Source of the DNA: Hominenteromicrobium mulieris
GTDB lineage: Bacteria; Bacillota; Clostridia; Oscillospirales; Acutalibacteraceae
Length of the DNA stretch: 64,000 bases
NCBI GenBank assembly: GCA_021029595.1
Contig: JAJJOY010000002.1
Span: 248,001 to 312,000, forward strand
Reading direction: 5' to 3'
Shown one piece after another: positions 7,445 through 16,945 of this stretch; the first letter of the stretch is position 1; the number at the start of each line of letters is the position of its first letter. The notes beneath the pieces were generated by a model. That model saw nothing but the letters and a program-made list of their open reading frames with translations. It was not told where the DNA came from and did no database searches. Both the position numbers and the translations under genes were made by a program.

Positions 7445-9400
7445 TTGCAGACCTATAACTGGCCATATAAAAATGAATTAGACATCACCGAAATGCTTTC
7501 CTGCGACGTTTTGGTGCTCGGCGGCGGCCTTGCCGGCTGCTATGCCGCCATCGCGGCGGCACGGCGCGGACAGTCCGTCATCTTAGTGGAAAAAGGTGCC
7601 ACCGCCCGCAGCGGCAGCGCAGGCACCGGTTTCGACCATTGGGAATCCGCCTGTACGAACCCCTGCTCCACCGTCACGCCGAAGGAAATCGCCGAAGCGT
7701 ACGTCGATGAGCAGTGCGGCTACTCTAACGGCATCGCGCACTACATCGAGTGCCGCGAGGGCTACGACCGTCTGTTAGACCTTGAGTCGTTCGGCGGCAA
7801 AGTCCGCGACACCGACGATGAATTCAAGGGCGCAGAGTTCCGCGATGACGAAACGAAGCTGATGTTCGCCTACGATTATAAAAACAAATTCACTCTGCGC
7901 GTCTGGGGCAGCACCTTTAAGCCCGCTCTTTTCAAGGAGCTTCTGCGCCTCGGCGTGAAAGTGCTTGACCGCACCGAAGCCACCGCATTGCTCACCACCG
8001 CCCGGAACGGCAAAAAGCATGGCGCGGGCGCCTGCGCCATGGACGTGCGCACCGGCAAGTTCTACATCCTCCGCGCCAAAGAGACCATTCTCACCATGAG
8101 CCGCCCGGCGCGCGTCTGGCTTTTTAACCCGGATATGACCGGCCTGTGCGAGTTCCGCCCTATGCAGAGCATCGGCAGTGGCCACGCCATGGGCTACAAG
8201 GCCGGCATCGAGTTCACCATGATGGAAAAATCCGTCAAGGGCGAGTTCTCCGCCGCCGGCCGCAGCTTTCCGCCCTACGGCGCAGGCAATAACCACAACA
8301 CGTGGTATGCCGCAACGATGGTCGACGCCCGCGGCGTGGAAATCCCCTACGTCGACCGCGACGGCAATGAGCTTAAAACCGTCTCCGAGCGCTACTACCC
8401 CGCTCCCGGTCAGAAATTTTTCTTAAAGGGCGGCGTCATCGATAACCCGAAGTACGAGTACCGCGGCCCCGAAACGCTCGATTTTGAAGAGCTCATGCGC
8501 CGCGGCTACCAGCTGCCGTTCTACGCAGACCTCAGCCGTATGCCCGACGCGGAGCGCCGCGTCATCTGGGGCATGATGGTCGGCGAAGAGGGCAAAACAA
8601 AAATTCCGATCCTCAAAAATTACACAGAGCGCGGCTTTGACCCCCAAAAGCACATGCTGCAAAGCTATGGCACGGGCTGGCAGTCCGCAAACTTTCTCGA
8701 GCAGGAACGGCAGCTGTTCGGCGCGCCGGGCGGCATTTGGCACGATTGGGACCTCAAAACAAACATCGACGGCATCTACGCCGCCGGCGACCAGCTCTAC
8801 GCTTCGGACTGCGCCGGTTTCGCCTGCGCCACGGGCTACTACGCCGGCCGCAAAGCCGCCGCAGCTGCCAAAGCACTCAATACCCTGCCCGACTATAATG
8901 AAGCGGAAGCCGCAGCCGAGCGTGAACGCCTGCTCGCCCCCATCCGCCGCGAAGACGGCATGGATTGGCGCGAACTCAACATGGCCATCTCCAAAGCCAT
9001 GCAGAACTACTGCGGCGGCGTAAAGTGCGATGCGCTTTTGCATGAGGGTCTCGACCTGCTCGAAAGCTTTGAAACCGAGATCGTCCCGCAGATCAGCTGC
9101 AAAAACCCGCACGAGCTCATGCGCGCGCACGAGGTCTTTGATATTTTGACCGTCTCCAAGTTAATTTTGCACGCCTGCCTCTCCCGCAAAACGTCGTCCG
9201 AGCCGCTGTTTTTCAAGCGCACGGACAGCACCGAGACCGACCCCGAGCGCGACTGCCGCTTCATCACCGTCCGACAAGAAAACGGCGAAGTCATCTACGA
9301 CAGCCATCCGCTCTACTATTTCGGCGACCTCGAGACCGAGTACGAAAAGCGCAACGGGGATTACATCAGAACCGAGCAGAAGGGGGCGTATCGGAAATGA
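7445..9400 (+). CDS. FAD-dependent oxidoreductase of the fumarate reductase/AprA flavoprotein superfamily
   Basis: About 651 residues. The start is TTG at 7445, seven bases after AGGAGGG. The N-terminal dinucleotide-binding motif DVLVLGGGLAGCYAAIAAAR with VILVEKG (residues about 15-45) binds FAD, and a C-terminal YAAGDQLYASDCAGFACATG segment closes the FAD site, as in fumarate/succinate and APS reductase alpha subunits. Size and the coupled two-cluster ferredoxin (next gene, ATGA overlap) resemble the AprA/AprB layout, but nothing else here suggests sulfate respiration. It probably reduces or oxidises an unsaturated or sulfur/amino substrate with ferredoxin as electron partner; substrate unknown. 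No signal peptide, so cytoplasmic. Confidence 0.87.
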   Translation: MQTYNWPYKNELDITEMLSCDVLVLGGGLAGCYAAIAAARRGQSVILVEKGATARSGSAGTGFDHWESACTNPCSTVTPKEIAEAYVDEQCGYSNGIAHYIECREGYDRLLDLESFGGKVRDTDDEFKGAEFRDDETKLMFAYDYKNKFTLRVWGSTFKPALFKELLRLGVKVLDRTEATALLTTARNGKKHGAGACAMDVRTGKFYILRAKETILTMSRPARVWLFNPDMTGLCEFRPMQSIGSGHAMGYKAGIEFTMMEKSVKGEFSAAGRSFPPYGAGNNHNTWYAATMVDARGVEIPYVDRDGNELKTVSERYYPAPGQKFFLKGGVIDNPKYEYRGPETLDFEELMRRGYQLPFYADLSRMPDAERRVIWGMMVGEEGKTKIPILKNYTERGFDPQKHMLQSYGTGWQSANFLEQERQLFGAPGGIWHDWDLKTNIDGIYAAGDQLYASDCAGFACATGYYAGRKAAAAAKALNTLPDYNEAEAAAERERLLAPIRREDGMDWRELNMAISKAMQNYCGGVKCDALLHEGLDLLESFETEIVPQISCKNPHELMRAHEVFDILTVSKLILHACLSRKTSSEPLFFKRTDSTETDPERDCRFITVRQENGEVIYDSHPLYYFGDLETEYEKRNGDYIRTEQKGAYRK

Positions 9401-9693
9401 GCGAGCTTCAAAACAAAATTCTCACGGCAGAACCCGTGCCGTGCAGCACACACCCGATTCTTTACGATGAAACAAAATGCGTCGGCTGCAACGCCTGCGT
9501 CAACATCTGTCAGGTGGATATCCTCATCCCCTCGCCCGAAAAAGGCAAGCACCCCATCGTGCTCTACCCCGGCGAGTGCTACTACTGCGGCGCATGCGTC
9601 ATGGCGTGCCCGCACGACGGTGCCATCCGCCTCGAGCACCCTCTCATGAACCGCGCAAAGTTTGTCCCCGTCCGTTACCCGGAAGAGAAATAA
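9397..9693 (+). CDS. Two-[4Fe-4S] ferredoxin subunit partner of the flavoprotein
   Basis: 98 residues with two cysteine clusters, CVGCNACVNIC (about residues 28-38) and CYYCGACVMACPHDG (about 64-75), each C-x2-C-x2-C-x3-C. The ATG overlaps the flavoprotein stop as ATGA, so the two are made together, very likely as a complex that wires FAD to a cytoplasmic electron carrier. Between the two clusters is a longer linker than in free clostridial ferredoxins, as in AprB-like subunits. Confidence 0.9.
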   Translation: MSELQNKILTAEPVPCSTHPILYDETKCVGCNACVNICQVDILIPSPEKGKHPIVLYPGECYYCGACVMACPHDGAIRLEHPLMNRAKFVPVRYPEEK

Positions 9694-9710
9694 CCAAAAC
9701 ATAAAAACGC

Positions 9711-9754
9711 AAAAATGCCCTGCCTGTGCTTAAAAACACAAGCAGGGCATTTTT
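9711..9754. terminator. Bidirectional terminator between ferredoxin gene and glgA
   Basis: Long stem AAAAATGCCCTGC(CTGTG) / (CACAA)GCAGGGCATTTTT with an A-rich loop; terminates both convergent transcripts. Confidence 0.9.
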
Positions 9755-9825
9755 CATTTTCTACAATACCTAATCAAACGGTCGTACAAAACGCCGTCTT
9801 GTTTCTCGAAAGACGTTTTAGAAGA

Positions 9826-11253
9826 TCAGCTGTTGATGAGCTGCTTATACAAACGAATGTAATCGTTTGCGGAGCGGCCCCAGCTGTTGTCGCACGCCAT
9901 TGCGCGCTCCACAAGCACCTTCCAGCCGTCCTTGCTCTCGTTATACGCGTAGATCGCGCGGTGCACGGAGTTCAGCATATCCTGCGTGTCATACGTCTGG
10001 AACGTGAAGCCGTTGCCCTTGCCGTCGCCGCTGTCCGTAATGGAGTCCTTCAGGCCGCCCGTTTCGCGTACGACCGGAATGGAACCGTAGCGCAGCGCCA
10101 CCATCTGTGAAAGACCGCACGGCTCGCTCTTGCTCGGCATCAGGAAAATATCGGAGCCGCCGTAGATCTTGCGCGCAAGCTCCGGCACAAAGCCCTGGCA
10201 CAGCACAAATCTGCCCGGATACTTCGCCTGCATCTCTTTAAAGAACTGCTCATACTCCCAGTCGCCGCTGCCAAGGACCACAAACTGCGCATTCGAGTAC
10301 GTCATGATGTTGTCCACGCCGCCCTTTACAAGGTCAAGGCCCTTGTGAGAGACAAGGCGCGTTACCATACCGATGAGCGGCACATCCGGGTCAACGGCAA
10401 GGCCGAGGCGCTCCTGCAGCTTTGCCTTGTTGACGGCTTTGCCCTCCAGGTGCTTTGCGTCATATGTCTCATACAGGTTCTTGTCCGTCGCCGGGTCATA
10501 GCCCACCACGTCAATGCCGTTCAAAATGCCGGAAAGCTTCCAGGCACGCTCGCGCAAAATCGGGTCCAGCTTGTGGGCGAACCACGGGTCGAGGATTTCC
10601 TTCGCGTACGTCGGGCTCACGGTAGAGACCCAGTTCGCGCTCTCAATCGCGCCCTTCATCAGGTTCACGCAGTCGTTGTATTCGAGTAAGCTCTGCTCGC
10701 TCTTCGGAATACCGAAAACGTCTTCCAGAATCTCAAAGCCGTACTGGCCCTGATACTGGATATTGTGAATGGTGAACAGCGTCTTAATGCCGCTGTACCA
10801 GTCGTTGTTTGCATAGAACAAACGGTAGTAGATCGGCACCAGCGCCGTCTGCCAGTCGTTCGCGTGGATCACATCAGGCTTAAATTCAATGTACGGCAGC
10901 ATCTCCAAAACGGCACGGGAGAAGAACGCAAAGCGCTCCGCGTCGTCAAAGTGACCGTAAAGTCCTTGGCGCTTAAAGTAGTACTGGTTATCGATAAGGT
11001 AGTAAATGACATTGCCTACCTTCGCCTCAAAAATACCGCAATACTGGCGACGCCAAGCCACCGGCACACTGATGCTTGTTAAAAACTTCATGTTGTCGCG
11101 CAATTCCTGCGGCACGCTTTCATACAGCGGCATCACCACGCGGCAGCCAATCAGACGTGCGCGCAGCGCCTGCGGCAAAGAACCCGCTACGTCTGCAAGG
11201 CCGCCCGTTGCGGCAAAAGGCAACGCTTCACTGGCACAAAACAAAACTTTCAT
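9826..11253 (-). CDS. glgA: Glycogen synthase (ADP-glucose type)
   Basis: 475-residue GT5 glycosyltransferase that extends alpha-1,4-glucan from ADP-glucose in the cytoplasm. The N-terminus LFCASEALPFAATGGLADVAG holds the donor-binding GGL loop; the usual Lys of KTGGL is Ala here, a variant also met in other Firmicutes. The GT-B C-terminal domain shows LIGMVTRLVSHKGLDL (about 285) and the acceptor/catalytic segment SEPCGLSQMVALRYGSIPVVRETGGLKD (about 380-405). Last gene of the glgBCDA operon; 42 bp after glgD. Confidence 0.95.
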   Translation of the reverse strand: MKVLFCASEALPFAATGGLADVAGSLPQALRARLIGCRVVMPLYESVPQELRDNMKFLTSISVPVAWRRQYCGIFEAKVGNVIYYLIDNQYYFKRQGLYGHFDDAERFAFFSRAVLEMLPYIEFKPDVIHANDWQTALVPIYYRLFYANNDWYSGIKTLFTIHNIQYQGQYGFEILEDVFGIPKSEQSLLEYNDCVNLMKGAIESANWVSTVSPTYAKEILDPWFAHKLDPILRERAWKLSGILNGIDVVGYDPATDKNLYETYDAKHLEGKAVNKAKLQERLGLAVDPDVPLIGMVTRLVSHKGLDLVKGGVDNIMTYSNAQFVVLGSGDWEYEQFFKEMQAKYPGRFVLCQGFVPELARKIYGGSDIFLMPSKSEPCGLSQMVALRYGSIPVVRETGGLKDSITDSGDGKGNGFTFQTYDTQDMLNSVHRAIYAYNESKDGWKVLVERAMACDNSWGRSANDYIRLYKQLINS

Positions 11254-11295
11254 ATCAATTACACCGCTTTCCTTTCCTTCGTTTTTCGGGGCAGA

Positions 11296-12408
11296 TTAGA
11301 CCTTGCTTTCCTTTGCAATGTACACCGGGTAGGTCTGATAGCCCATCAGCGTGCGGTTCTCTTCAATCTCCACGTTCTTGTCCGCCACAACATAATCGAG
11401 CCGACTGTTCGCGCCGATGACCGTGTCCTGCATGATAACGCAGTTGCGAACCTTCGCGCCTTTGCCGATCTTCACGCCGCGGAACAGCACACAATTTTCC
11501 ACTTCACCGTCTATCACGCAGCCGTCTGCAACAAGACAGTTGGTGGCATACGAATTCAAACCGTATTTCGCCGGCATATCATCGCGCACCTTCGTGTAGA
11601 TTGGGCGGTTCGGATTGAACAGTTCTGCGCGCACGCGCGGATCCATCAAACCCATGTTAGCGTTAAAGTACGCTTCAAACGAGGAAATTTGATATGCAAT
11701 GCCCTTAAATTCATAACCCATCACGCGCAGTTCGGGAATTACGCGCTGAACCATATCTTTATCAAAGTCATATTCGTTGCGGCTCATGCATCCTTCAACG
11801 AGCTGAAGCAGCAGCTCGCGGCTAAGGATATACATGCCGATGCCGTAATTTACACCGTGCTCGCTTCCGCGGTGCAGAAGCAGCTCGCGAATGCGGTTCT
11901 CGGGGTCTACCATATAGATGTTGTTGCGGTCTACGTCCGGCGAAGTGCCATGGCGGTAAATGACCGTAATGTCCGCGTTCTGGCGCATATGCTGCTCCAG
12001 TGCCTCGCGGTAATCGATATTGCAGACCATATCGCAATCGGAGAGAATCACATATTCCTCAAGGGAATTTTTCAGGAAGCGGCGAATGGAATCGAGCGAT
12101 TCGATCTTGCCGTCGGTTCTCGAAGTCGATTTGCCGAACGGCGGCAGCAGGTACAGACCCTCGCGCTTTCTCGAAAGGTCCCATGCCTTGCCGGAACCGA
12201 GGTGGTCCATCAAGGACTGGTAGTTATCCTCCGTGATGATGCCGACCTTGTTGAGGCCGGAGTTCACCATGTTGGAGAGGGTGAAGTCAACCAAACGGTA
12301 ACGGCCGCCGAACGGCACGGAAGCCATCACGCGCAGCTCCGTCAGGTCGCGTACTCTTTCTTCGTGTGCATAGGCAAAGATGATGCCCAAAACATTATTT
12401 CCAAACAT
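11296..12408 (-). CDS. glgD: Glucose-1-phosphate adenylyltransferase, GlgD subunit
   Basis: 370 residues, a paralogue of GlgC typical of Firmicutes, forming a hetero-oligomer that is more active than GlgC alone. The nucleotidyltransferase fold is visible (PFGGRYRLVDFTLSNMVNSG), but the N-terminal GGRGxRL loop of GlgC is replaced by IIFAYAHEERV, so it is probably regulatory rather than catalytic. The C-terminal left-handed beta-helix repeats are present (VRNCVIMQDTVIGAN). Start codon overlaps the glgC stop (TAATG), indicating translational coupling and 1:1 synthesis. Confidence 0.95.
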   Translation of the reverse strand: MFGNNVLGIIFAYAHEERVRDLTELRVMASVPFGGRYRLVDFTLSNMVNSGLNKVGIITEDNYQSLMDHLGSGKAWDLSRKREGLYLLPPFGKSTSRTDGKIESLDSIRRFLKNSLEEYVILSDCDMVCNIDYREALEQHMRQNADITVIYRHGTSPDVDRNNIYMVDPENRIRELLLHRGSEHGVNYGIGMYILSRELLLQLVEGCMSRNEYDFDKDMVQRVIPELRVMGYEFKGIAYQISSFEAYFNANMGLMDPRVRAELFNPNRPIYTKVRDDMPAKYGLNSYATNCLVADGCVIDGEVENCVLFRGVKIGKGAKVRNCVIMQDTVIGANSRLDYVVADKNVEIEENRTLMGYQTYPVYIAKESKV

Positions 12409-13616
12409 TATGCCTGCGCCTCCTTATCGATCATTTCCTTCGGCGCCACAACGGTGCCATCAGAGAGCTTGCAGTCCGGGCCTACGACCGCCACGCCCCA
12501 ATCGTCTCTGTTTTCCATGTCCTCCGGGCGTTTACCGATGACGCAGTTCTTGCCGATGACGGCGTTCTCCGCCACGATCGCATACTGCACCTTCGCACCT
12601 TCTTCAATCACAGCGCCCGGCATCACGATGGAGTCCGTCACAGTCGCGGTCGGCGCCACATAAACACCGTGGAACAATACGGAGAACTCAAGATCGCCGT
12701 ATACGTTGCAGCCCTCTGCTACGAGTGAGTTCTGCACCTTTGCGCCCTTTGCAATGTAATGCGGCGGCATGACCGGGTTTCTGGAATAAATTTTCCAGTC
12801 TTCGCGGGAAAGGTCAAGACCGGCCTTCGGGTTCAAAAGGTCCATATTGGATTCCCACAGGCTGTCAATCGTGCCGACGTCCTTCCAGTAGCCCTCAAAG
12901 CGGTACGCAAACATACGCTCACCTGCGTTCAGCATGGTGGGCAGCACATCCTTACCGAAGTCATTCGAGGAGTTCGGGTCCTTCTCGTCCGCTTCCAGAT
13001 ACGCGCGCAGCTTCTTCCAGGAGAAGACGTAAATGCCCATGGAAGCCTTGTTGCTCTTCGGCACAGCCGGCTTCTCGTCAAATTCGTAAATAGAGCCGTC
13101 CGGGTTCGTGTTCAGAATACCGAAGCGGGAAGCCTCCTCCATCGGCACTTCGTAAACGGCGATGGTGCAGGCCGCATCGTGCTCCTTGTGATACGCAATC
13201 ATCTTGGAGTAATCCATCTTGTAGATGTGGTCGCCGCTCAGCACAACCACGTAATCCGGGTTGTAGCGCTCAATAAACGGTATATTCTGGTAAATGGCAT
13301 TTGCCGTGCCCTTGTACCAGTCAGAGCCGCTGCTCTGCTCGTACGGCTGCAAAATATGTACGCCGGCATTCATACTGTCGAGATCCCACGGCTGGCCGGA
13401 ACCGATGTATTCGTTCAGCTCGAGCGGCTGATACTGTGTCAGAACACCCACGGTCTCAATGCCGGAGTTCACACAGTTGGAAAGCGGAAAGTCGATAATA
13501 CGGTACTTGCCTCCAAACGGAACAGCCGGCTTTGCGAGGTTCTTGGTAAGAACACCGAGACGGCTGCCACGGCCGCCTGCCAGCAGCATTGCAACTACTT
13601 CTTGCTTAGGTAACAT
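12408..13616 (-). CDS. glgC: Glucose-1-phosphate adenylyltransferase catalytic subunit
   Basis: 402 residues; makes ADP-glucose from ATP and glucose-1-phosphate, the committed step of glycogen synthesis. Signature loop [20 protein letters not shown] (residues about 11-30), [19 protein letters not shown], catalytic-site [13 protein letters not shown] (about 120) and the fructose-bisphosphate/sugar-binding region [10 protein letters not shown] (about 263). C-terminal hexapeptide repeats follow. Ribosome site AGAGGGGAT before ATG. Sits between glgB and glgD. Confidence 0.96.
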   Translation of the reverse strand: MLPKQEVVAMLLAGGRGSRLGVLTKNLAKPAVPFGGKYRIIDFPLSNCVNSGIETVGVLTQYQPLELNEYIGSGQPWDLDSMNAGVHILQPYEQSSGSDWYKGTANAIYQNIPFIERYNPDYVVVLSGDHIYKMDYSKMIAYHKEHDAACTIAVYEVPMEEASRFGILNTNPDGSIYEFDEKPAVPKSNKASMGIYVFSWKKLRAYLEADEKDPNSSNDFGKDVLPTMLNAGERMFAYRFEGYWKDVGTIDSLWESNMDLLNPKAGLDLSREDWKIYSRNPVMPPHYIAKGAKVQNSLVAEGCNVYGDLEFSVLFHGVYVAPTATVTDSIVMPGAVIEEGAKVQYAIVAENAVIGKNCVIGKRPEDMENRDDWGVAVVGPDCKLSDGTVVAPKEMIDKEAQA

Positions 13617-13696
13617 GACTGATGATCCCCTCTCTGGTAGATTTCGGGCGTTCCGGCATTTTGCCGCCGCCCGTATATTGTTTCATGTAAAATGAA

Positions 13697-15715
13697 TCAG
13701 GTTTTTTTCTTTGCGGCTTTTGTGCCGGCCGCCTTTTTGGCCGCGGGCTTTTTGGCTGCGGGCTTCTTTGCCGTCGTCTTTGTCGTCTTCGCAGCGGGCT
13801 TCTTTGCCGCCTTACGCTTGCAGCGCAGGAAGAATACCGTGTTCTCCGGCAGCGTCAGCGAAATGCTCTGCTCAAAGCCGTGCATCGCTTCATCCACGGT
13901 GCGGATGTTGCTGCCGTTCGTAAAGCCCGTGCCGCCAAACTCCGCAGCGTCGGAAGTAAACACCTCTTCGTAAACGCCCGCGTACGGCACGCCGATGCAG
14001 TAATTCTCGCGGCGGACCGGCAGGAAATTGCACACGGCAATCAGCTCGTTGCCCTCGCGGTCAAAGCGGCGGAACGCAATGACGCTTTGGCTGTCGTCGT
14101 CGTTCGAGATCCACGAGAAGCCCTCCCACGAGAAATCGATCTCCCACAGCTCGGAACGACCGAGGTAGAACGCGTTGAGCTTTTTAAAGAACGTCTGCGC
14201 CATCTGGTGCTCAGGGTATTGCAGCAAATTCCACTCGAGTTCTTCGTTAAAGTTCCACTCGTCGTGCTGCGAGAACTCCGTGCCCATAAACTGCAATTTT
14301 TTGCCCGGGTGTGCCATCATGTAGGTCGCAAAGCAGCGTACGCCTGCAGCCTTTTCCTCCGGCGTGCCCGGCATCTTATTATAGAGAGAACCCTTGCCGT
14401 AAACGACCTCATCGTGCGAGATCGGCAAAATGAAATTCTCGGAGAACGCATAGAAGAACGAGAACGTCAGGCTGTTGTGGTTGCCCTTTCTAAATAGCGG
14501 ATCCAAAGACATGTAGCGCAACATGTCGTTCATCCAGCCCATGTTCCATTTATAATTGAATCCGAGACCGCCCATGTAAGTCGGCTTCGTCACCATCGGC
14601 CACGCGGTGCTTTCTTCGGCAATCATCATGACCTCCGGCACCTCGGCGAAAATCGCCTCGTTCAGTCTTTGTAAGAACGCAATGGCCTCCAGGTTTTCCT
14701 TGCCGCCGTTCTTATTCGGGATCCACTCGCCGTCCTTGCGATTGTAGTCAAGGTACAGCATTGAGGCCACAGCGTCCACGCGCAAGCCGTCAATGTGGTA
14801 TTCCTTCACCCAGAACAGCGCGCTGCTCATCAAAAAGCTGATGACTTCCGTGCGGCCGTAGTCAAATACCAGCGTGCCCCACTCTTTGTGCTCGCCCTTT
14901 CTCGGGTCTGCATATTCATAGCACGGCATGCCGTCAAATTTCGCAAGGCCGGCCTCGTCGCGCGGGAAGTGTCCCGGCACCCAGTCCATAATCACGCCGA
15001 TGCCCGCTTGGTGGCAGCGGTCGATAAAGCGCATAAAGTCCTTCGGCGTGCCGTAGCGGGAGGTCGGCGCAAAGTAGCCCGTCACCTGATAGCCCCAGGA
15101 AGCGTCGAACGGGTACTCCGTCAACGGCATCAACTCAATGTGCGTAAAGCCCATTTCCTGCACATACGGGATCAGCTCGTCACCGAGCTTGTCGTAAGAG
15201 AACACACTGCCGTCCGCATATTTGCGCCAGGAGCCTGCGTGCATCTCGTAGATGTTCACCGGCTGGTTATAATGCGGGTATTTTTTCTTGTGCTCAAACC
15301 AGCGGCCGTCGTTCCACTTGTACCCCGAAATGTCGTAGTAGCGGGAAGCCGTGCCCGGACGCGTCTCCGCGTGGAACGCATACGGGTCGGCCTTGTACGT
15401 CACCGTGCCGTCCTCCGCCGTAATGACGAGCTTATACGCGTCAAATTCCTTTAAGGGTTCGTCCGTATAGCCCTCCCAAACCGCGTTGTCGATCTTTGTA
15501 AGCGGATACTTTTCCGGATCCCATTCACAGAAATCACCGGTAATGGCAACTGCCTGCGCGTTCGGCGCCCATACGCGGCACACGGTGCATGCCTTCCCGT
15601 CCTTCACCGTGTTGTGCACACCCATGTATTCGTAGGAATGGCTGTTTTTGCCGCTGCGGAACAAATAAAGCGGAACATTGCCTTCCGGCGCCGTTTTGTT
15701 TATCATCTCACTCAT
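13697..15715 (-). CDS. glgB: 1,4-alpha-glucan branching enzyme with Lys/Ala-rich C-terminal tail
   Basis: About 672 residues; GH13 enzyme that makes alpha-1,6 branches in glycogen. N-terminal CBM48 domain (residues about 15-110), then the GH13 barrel with GVIMDWVPGHFPRD, nucleophile in GLRVDAVASM (about 313), acid/base in MMIAEEST (about 365) and SHDEVVYGKGS (about 433). The start at 15715 has AAAGGACAGGA; an ATG nine codons earlier does not. After the normal end the protein runs about 40 more residues of KKPAAKK-type repeats, resembling the tail of histone H1/HU-like proteins, which is not a standard part of GlgB. Confidence 0.94.
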   Translation of the reverse strand: MSEMINKTAPEGNVPLYLFRSGKNSHSYEYMGVHNTVKDGKACTVCRVWAPNAQAVAITGDFCEWDPEKYPLTKIDNAVWEGYTDEPLKEFDAYKLVITAEDGTVTYKADPYAFHAETRPGTASRYYDISGYKWNDGRWFEHKKKYPHYNQPVNIYEMHAGSWRKYADGSVFSYDKLGDELIPYVQEMGFTHIELMPLTEYPFDASWGYQVTGYFAPTSRYGTPKDFMRFIDRCHQAGIGVIMDWVPGHFPRDEAGLAKFDGMPCYEYADPRKGEHKEWGTLVFDYGRTEVISFLMSSALFWVKEYHIDGLRVDAVASMLYLDYNRKDGEWIPNKNGGKENLEAIAFLQRLNEAIFAEVPEVMMIAEESTAWPMVTKPTYMGGLGFNYKWNMGWMNDMLRYMSLDPLFRKGNHNSLTFSFFYAFSENFILPISHDEVVYGKGSLYNKMPGTPEEKAAGVRCFATYMMAHPGKKLQFMGTEFSQHDEWNFNEELEWNLLQYPEHQMAQTFFKKLNAFYLGRSELWEIDFSWEGFSWISNDDDSQSVIAFRRFDREGNELIAVCNFLPVRRENYCIGVPYAGVYEEVFTSDAAEFGGTGFTNGSNIRTVDEAMHGFEQSISLTLPENTVFFLRCKRKAAKKPAAKTTKTTAKKPAAKKPAAKKAAGTKAAKKKT

Positions 15716-15885
15716 ACGTCCTGTCCTTTCCATTCGGAACATCCCGGCAAACGCCGGCGGTGCATGCCATTCTCATTTTTGCACCCGCAGTCCGTCCGAA
15801 TTTTTTGCCGCACAGCGTCTTATTTTCCTATTTTCCGTGCCGTTCAATTTTTAATAAAAGACGCTCTGCACCAATGTTTATACTA

Positions 15886-15913
15886 ATAATACCACAACAA
15901 GAAAAAAGTTCAA
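15886..15913 (-). promoter_or_regulatory. Promoter of the glgBCDA operon
   Basis: TTGAAC (15908-15913) - 16 bp - TATTAT (15886-15891) on the minus strand, giving a leader of about 160 nt before the glgB ATG. The rest of 15914-16167 is A/T-rich intergenic sequence in which I see no gene. Confidence 0.6.
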
Positions 15914-16167
15914 GGGTTTTTAGCTAATTTCTAACAATAATCCATGAAAACTCACTTCGGTTTGTATAGTTTCAATAACTAACCACCGATAAAACCCACA
16001 TAAAGGCAAGCTTCTCCGCCGCATTTCAGCCCACTTGCGGCGTTCCCCGTGTATTCTGTGTTTTCAGTATACTGCCCCCGCGTTAAATACAGTGTCGGAA
16101 AAAGGAAAGTTTACTGAAACTTTCTGTAAATCCCTCCGCAAAAATCACGTCATCCCCAAATTAGCGT

Positions 16168-16196
16168 TTGACAAATCCCATTTTCTGTGGTAGAAT
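16168..16196 (+). promoter_or_regulatory. Promoter of tRNA-Val
   Basis: TTGACA (16168-16173) - 17 bp - TAGAAT (16191-16196), ending 18 bp before the mature tRNA. Confidence 0.85.
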
Positions 16197-16214
16197 ACAT
16201 CATACAGTTGATAT

Positions 16215-16291
16215 GGAAGCGTAGCTCAGCTGGTTAGAGTGCCTGCTTCACACGCAGGAGGTCCGCGGTTCGAGCCCGCGCGTTTCCACCA
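16215..16291 (+). tRNA. tRNA-Val (anticodon CAC), host of the integrated element
   Basis: 77-nt cloverleaf including encoded CCA. Acceptor GGAAGCG pairs with CGTTTCC; D arm GCTCAGCTGGTTAGAGT; anticodon stem CCTGC/GCAGG with loop TTCACAC, so anticodon CAC; T arm GCGGTTCGAGCCCGC. The 3' 51 nt, from the anticodon stem on, are duplicated at the far end of the element, so the gene is kept intact after integration. Confidence 0.97.
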
Positions 16292-16293
16292 AA
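16241..16293 (+). repeat. attL core, 53-bp direct repeat
   Basis: From the anticodon stem of tRNA-Val to two bases after CCA; identical to 63934-63986. The sequence diverges immediately on both sides. Marks the left boundary of the integrative element. Confidence 0.95.
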
Positions 16294-16307
16294 CTTTGTT
16301 CTAATGT

Positions 16308-16338
16308 ATGTGCATAGCTGGATAGTAGCTATGCACAT
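16308..16338. repeat. Inverted repeat next to attL
   Basis: Perfect 12-bp arms ATGTGCATAGCT (16308-16319) and AGCTATGCACAT (16327-16338), 15 bp inside the element. No T-run follows, so it may be an integrase/excisionase arm site rather than a terminator. Confidence 0.55.
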
Positions 16339-16572
16339 CGATTAAAACAAAGATTATTCGTTTTAATAATCCTGATTTTAGTGACCCGTTTTCAAACGTT
16401 GTTCCTGAGGCAGATTAGGTTTGTCCAATCCTGTATACCAAGTATTTCCCATTGCAGAGGCGTGCAAATGCACACTGATTTGCGCCGGGTATTCTCGTCT
16501 GCGGGTTCGTTCGATTGTCAAGGTTCAAACTCAGAAATAAAAAAGGCTCTCCAGACAAGCATCTGAAAAGCC

Positions 16573-16752
16573 TTGAAATATCTTTTGGCTTGTGCTATAA
16601 TCTAACTAAGTGTTAGACATGAAGCACCCCTCTTGTAAAAAACGTCCTATCGGCGTCTTTTCGCGAAGTTTTCAGATGGTGTAACATCTGGAATCGATAA
16701 ACGATTTACCAGATCGTTTATCGACCGAGAAGCGTCCGTAGCGGACGTTTTC
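16573..16752 (+). ncRNA. Candidate small structured RNA with its own promoter and terminator
   Basis: Near-consensus promoter TTGAAA (16573-16578) - 17 bp - TATAAT (16596-16601), expected start near 16608. The roughly 145-nt transcript would contain CAGATG/CATCTG and a long CGATAAACGAT/ATCGTTTATCG hairpin, and end at the intrinsic terminator CGTCCG-TAG-CGGACG plus TTTT (16733-16752). No open frame with a ribosome site fits inside. Function unknown; it lies between attL and the toxin-antitoxin cassette. Confidence 0.6.
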
Positions 16753-16911
16753 TTTATTTCTATTTAAAAGTATAGCACTTCTTTCCCCGCTCGTCAACGC
16801 AAAATAAAATTTTTCTGCATTTTTCAACAAGGTGTCGCGATTTTGCTCACCGCGTAACCCGTCTCCGCCTTTTCTCTCATCGAAAACCGGCAACATTGCC
16901 GGTTTTTGTGC

Positions 16912-16939
16912 TTGACAAAACACCAAAAGCGTTTATAAT
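16912..16939 (+). promoter_or_regulatory. Promoter of antitoxin RNA, copy 1
   Basis: TTGACA (16912-16917) - 16 bp - TATAAT (16934-16939). The same promoter occurs in copy 2 at 50183-50210. Confidence 0.85.
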
Positions 16940-16945
16940 TAGAAA

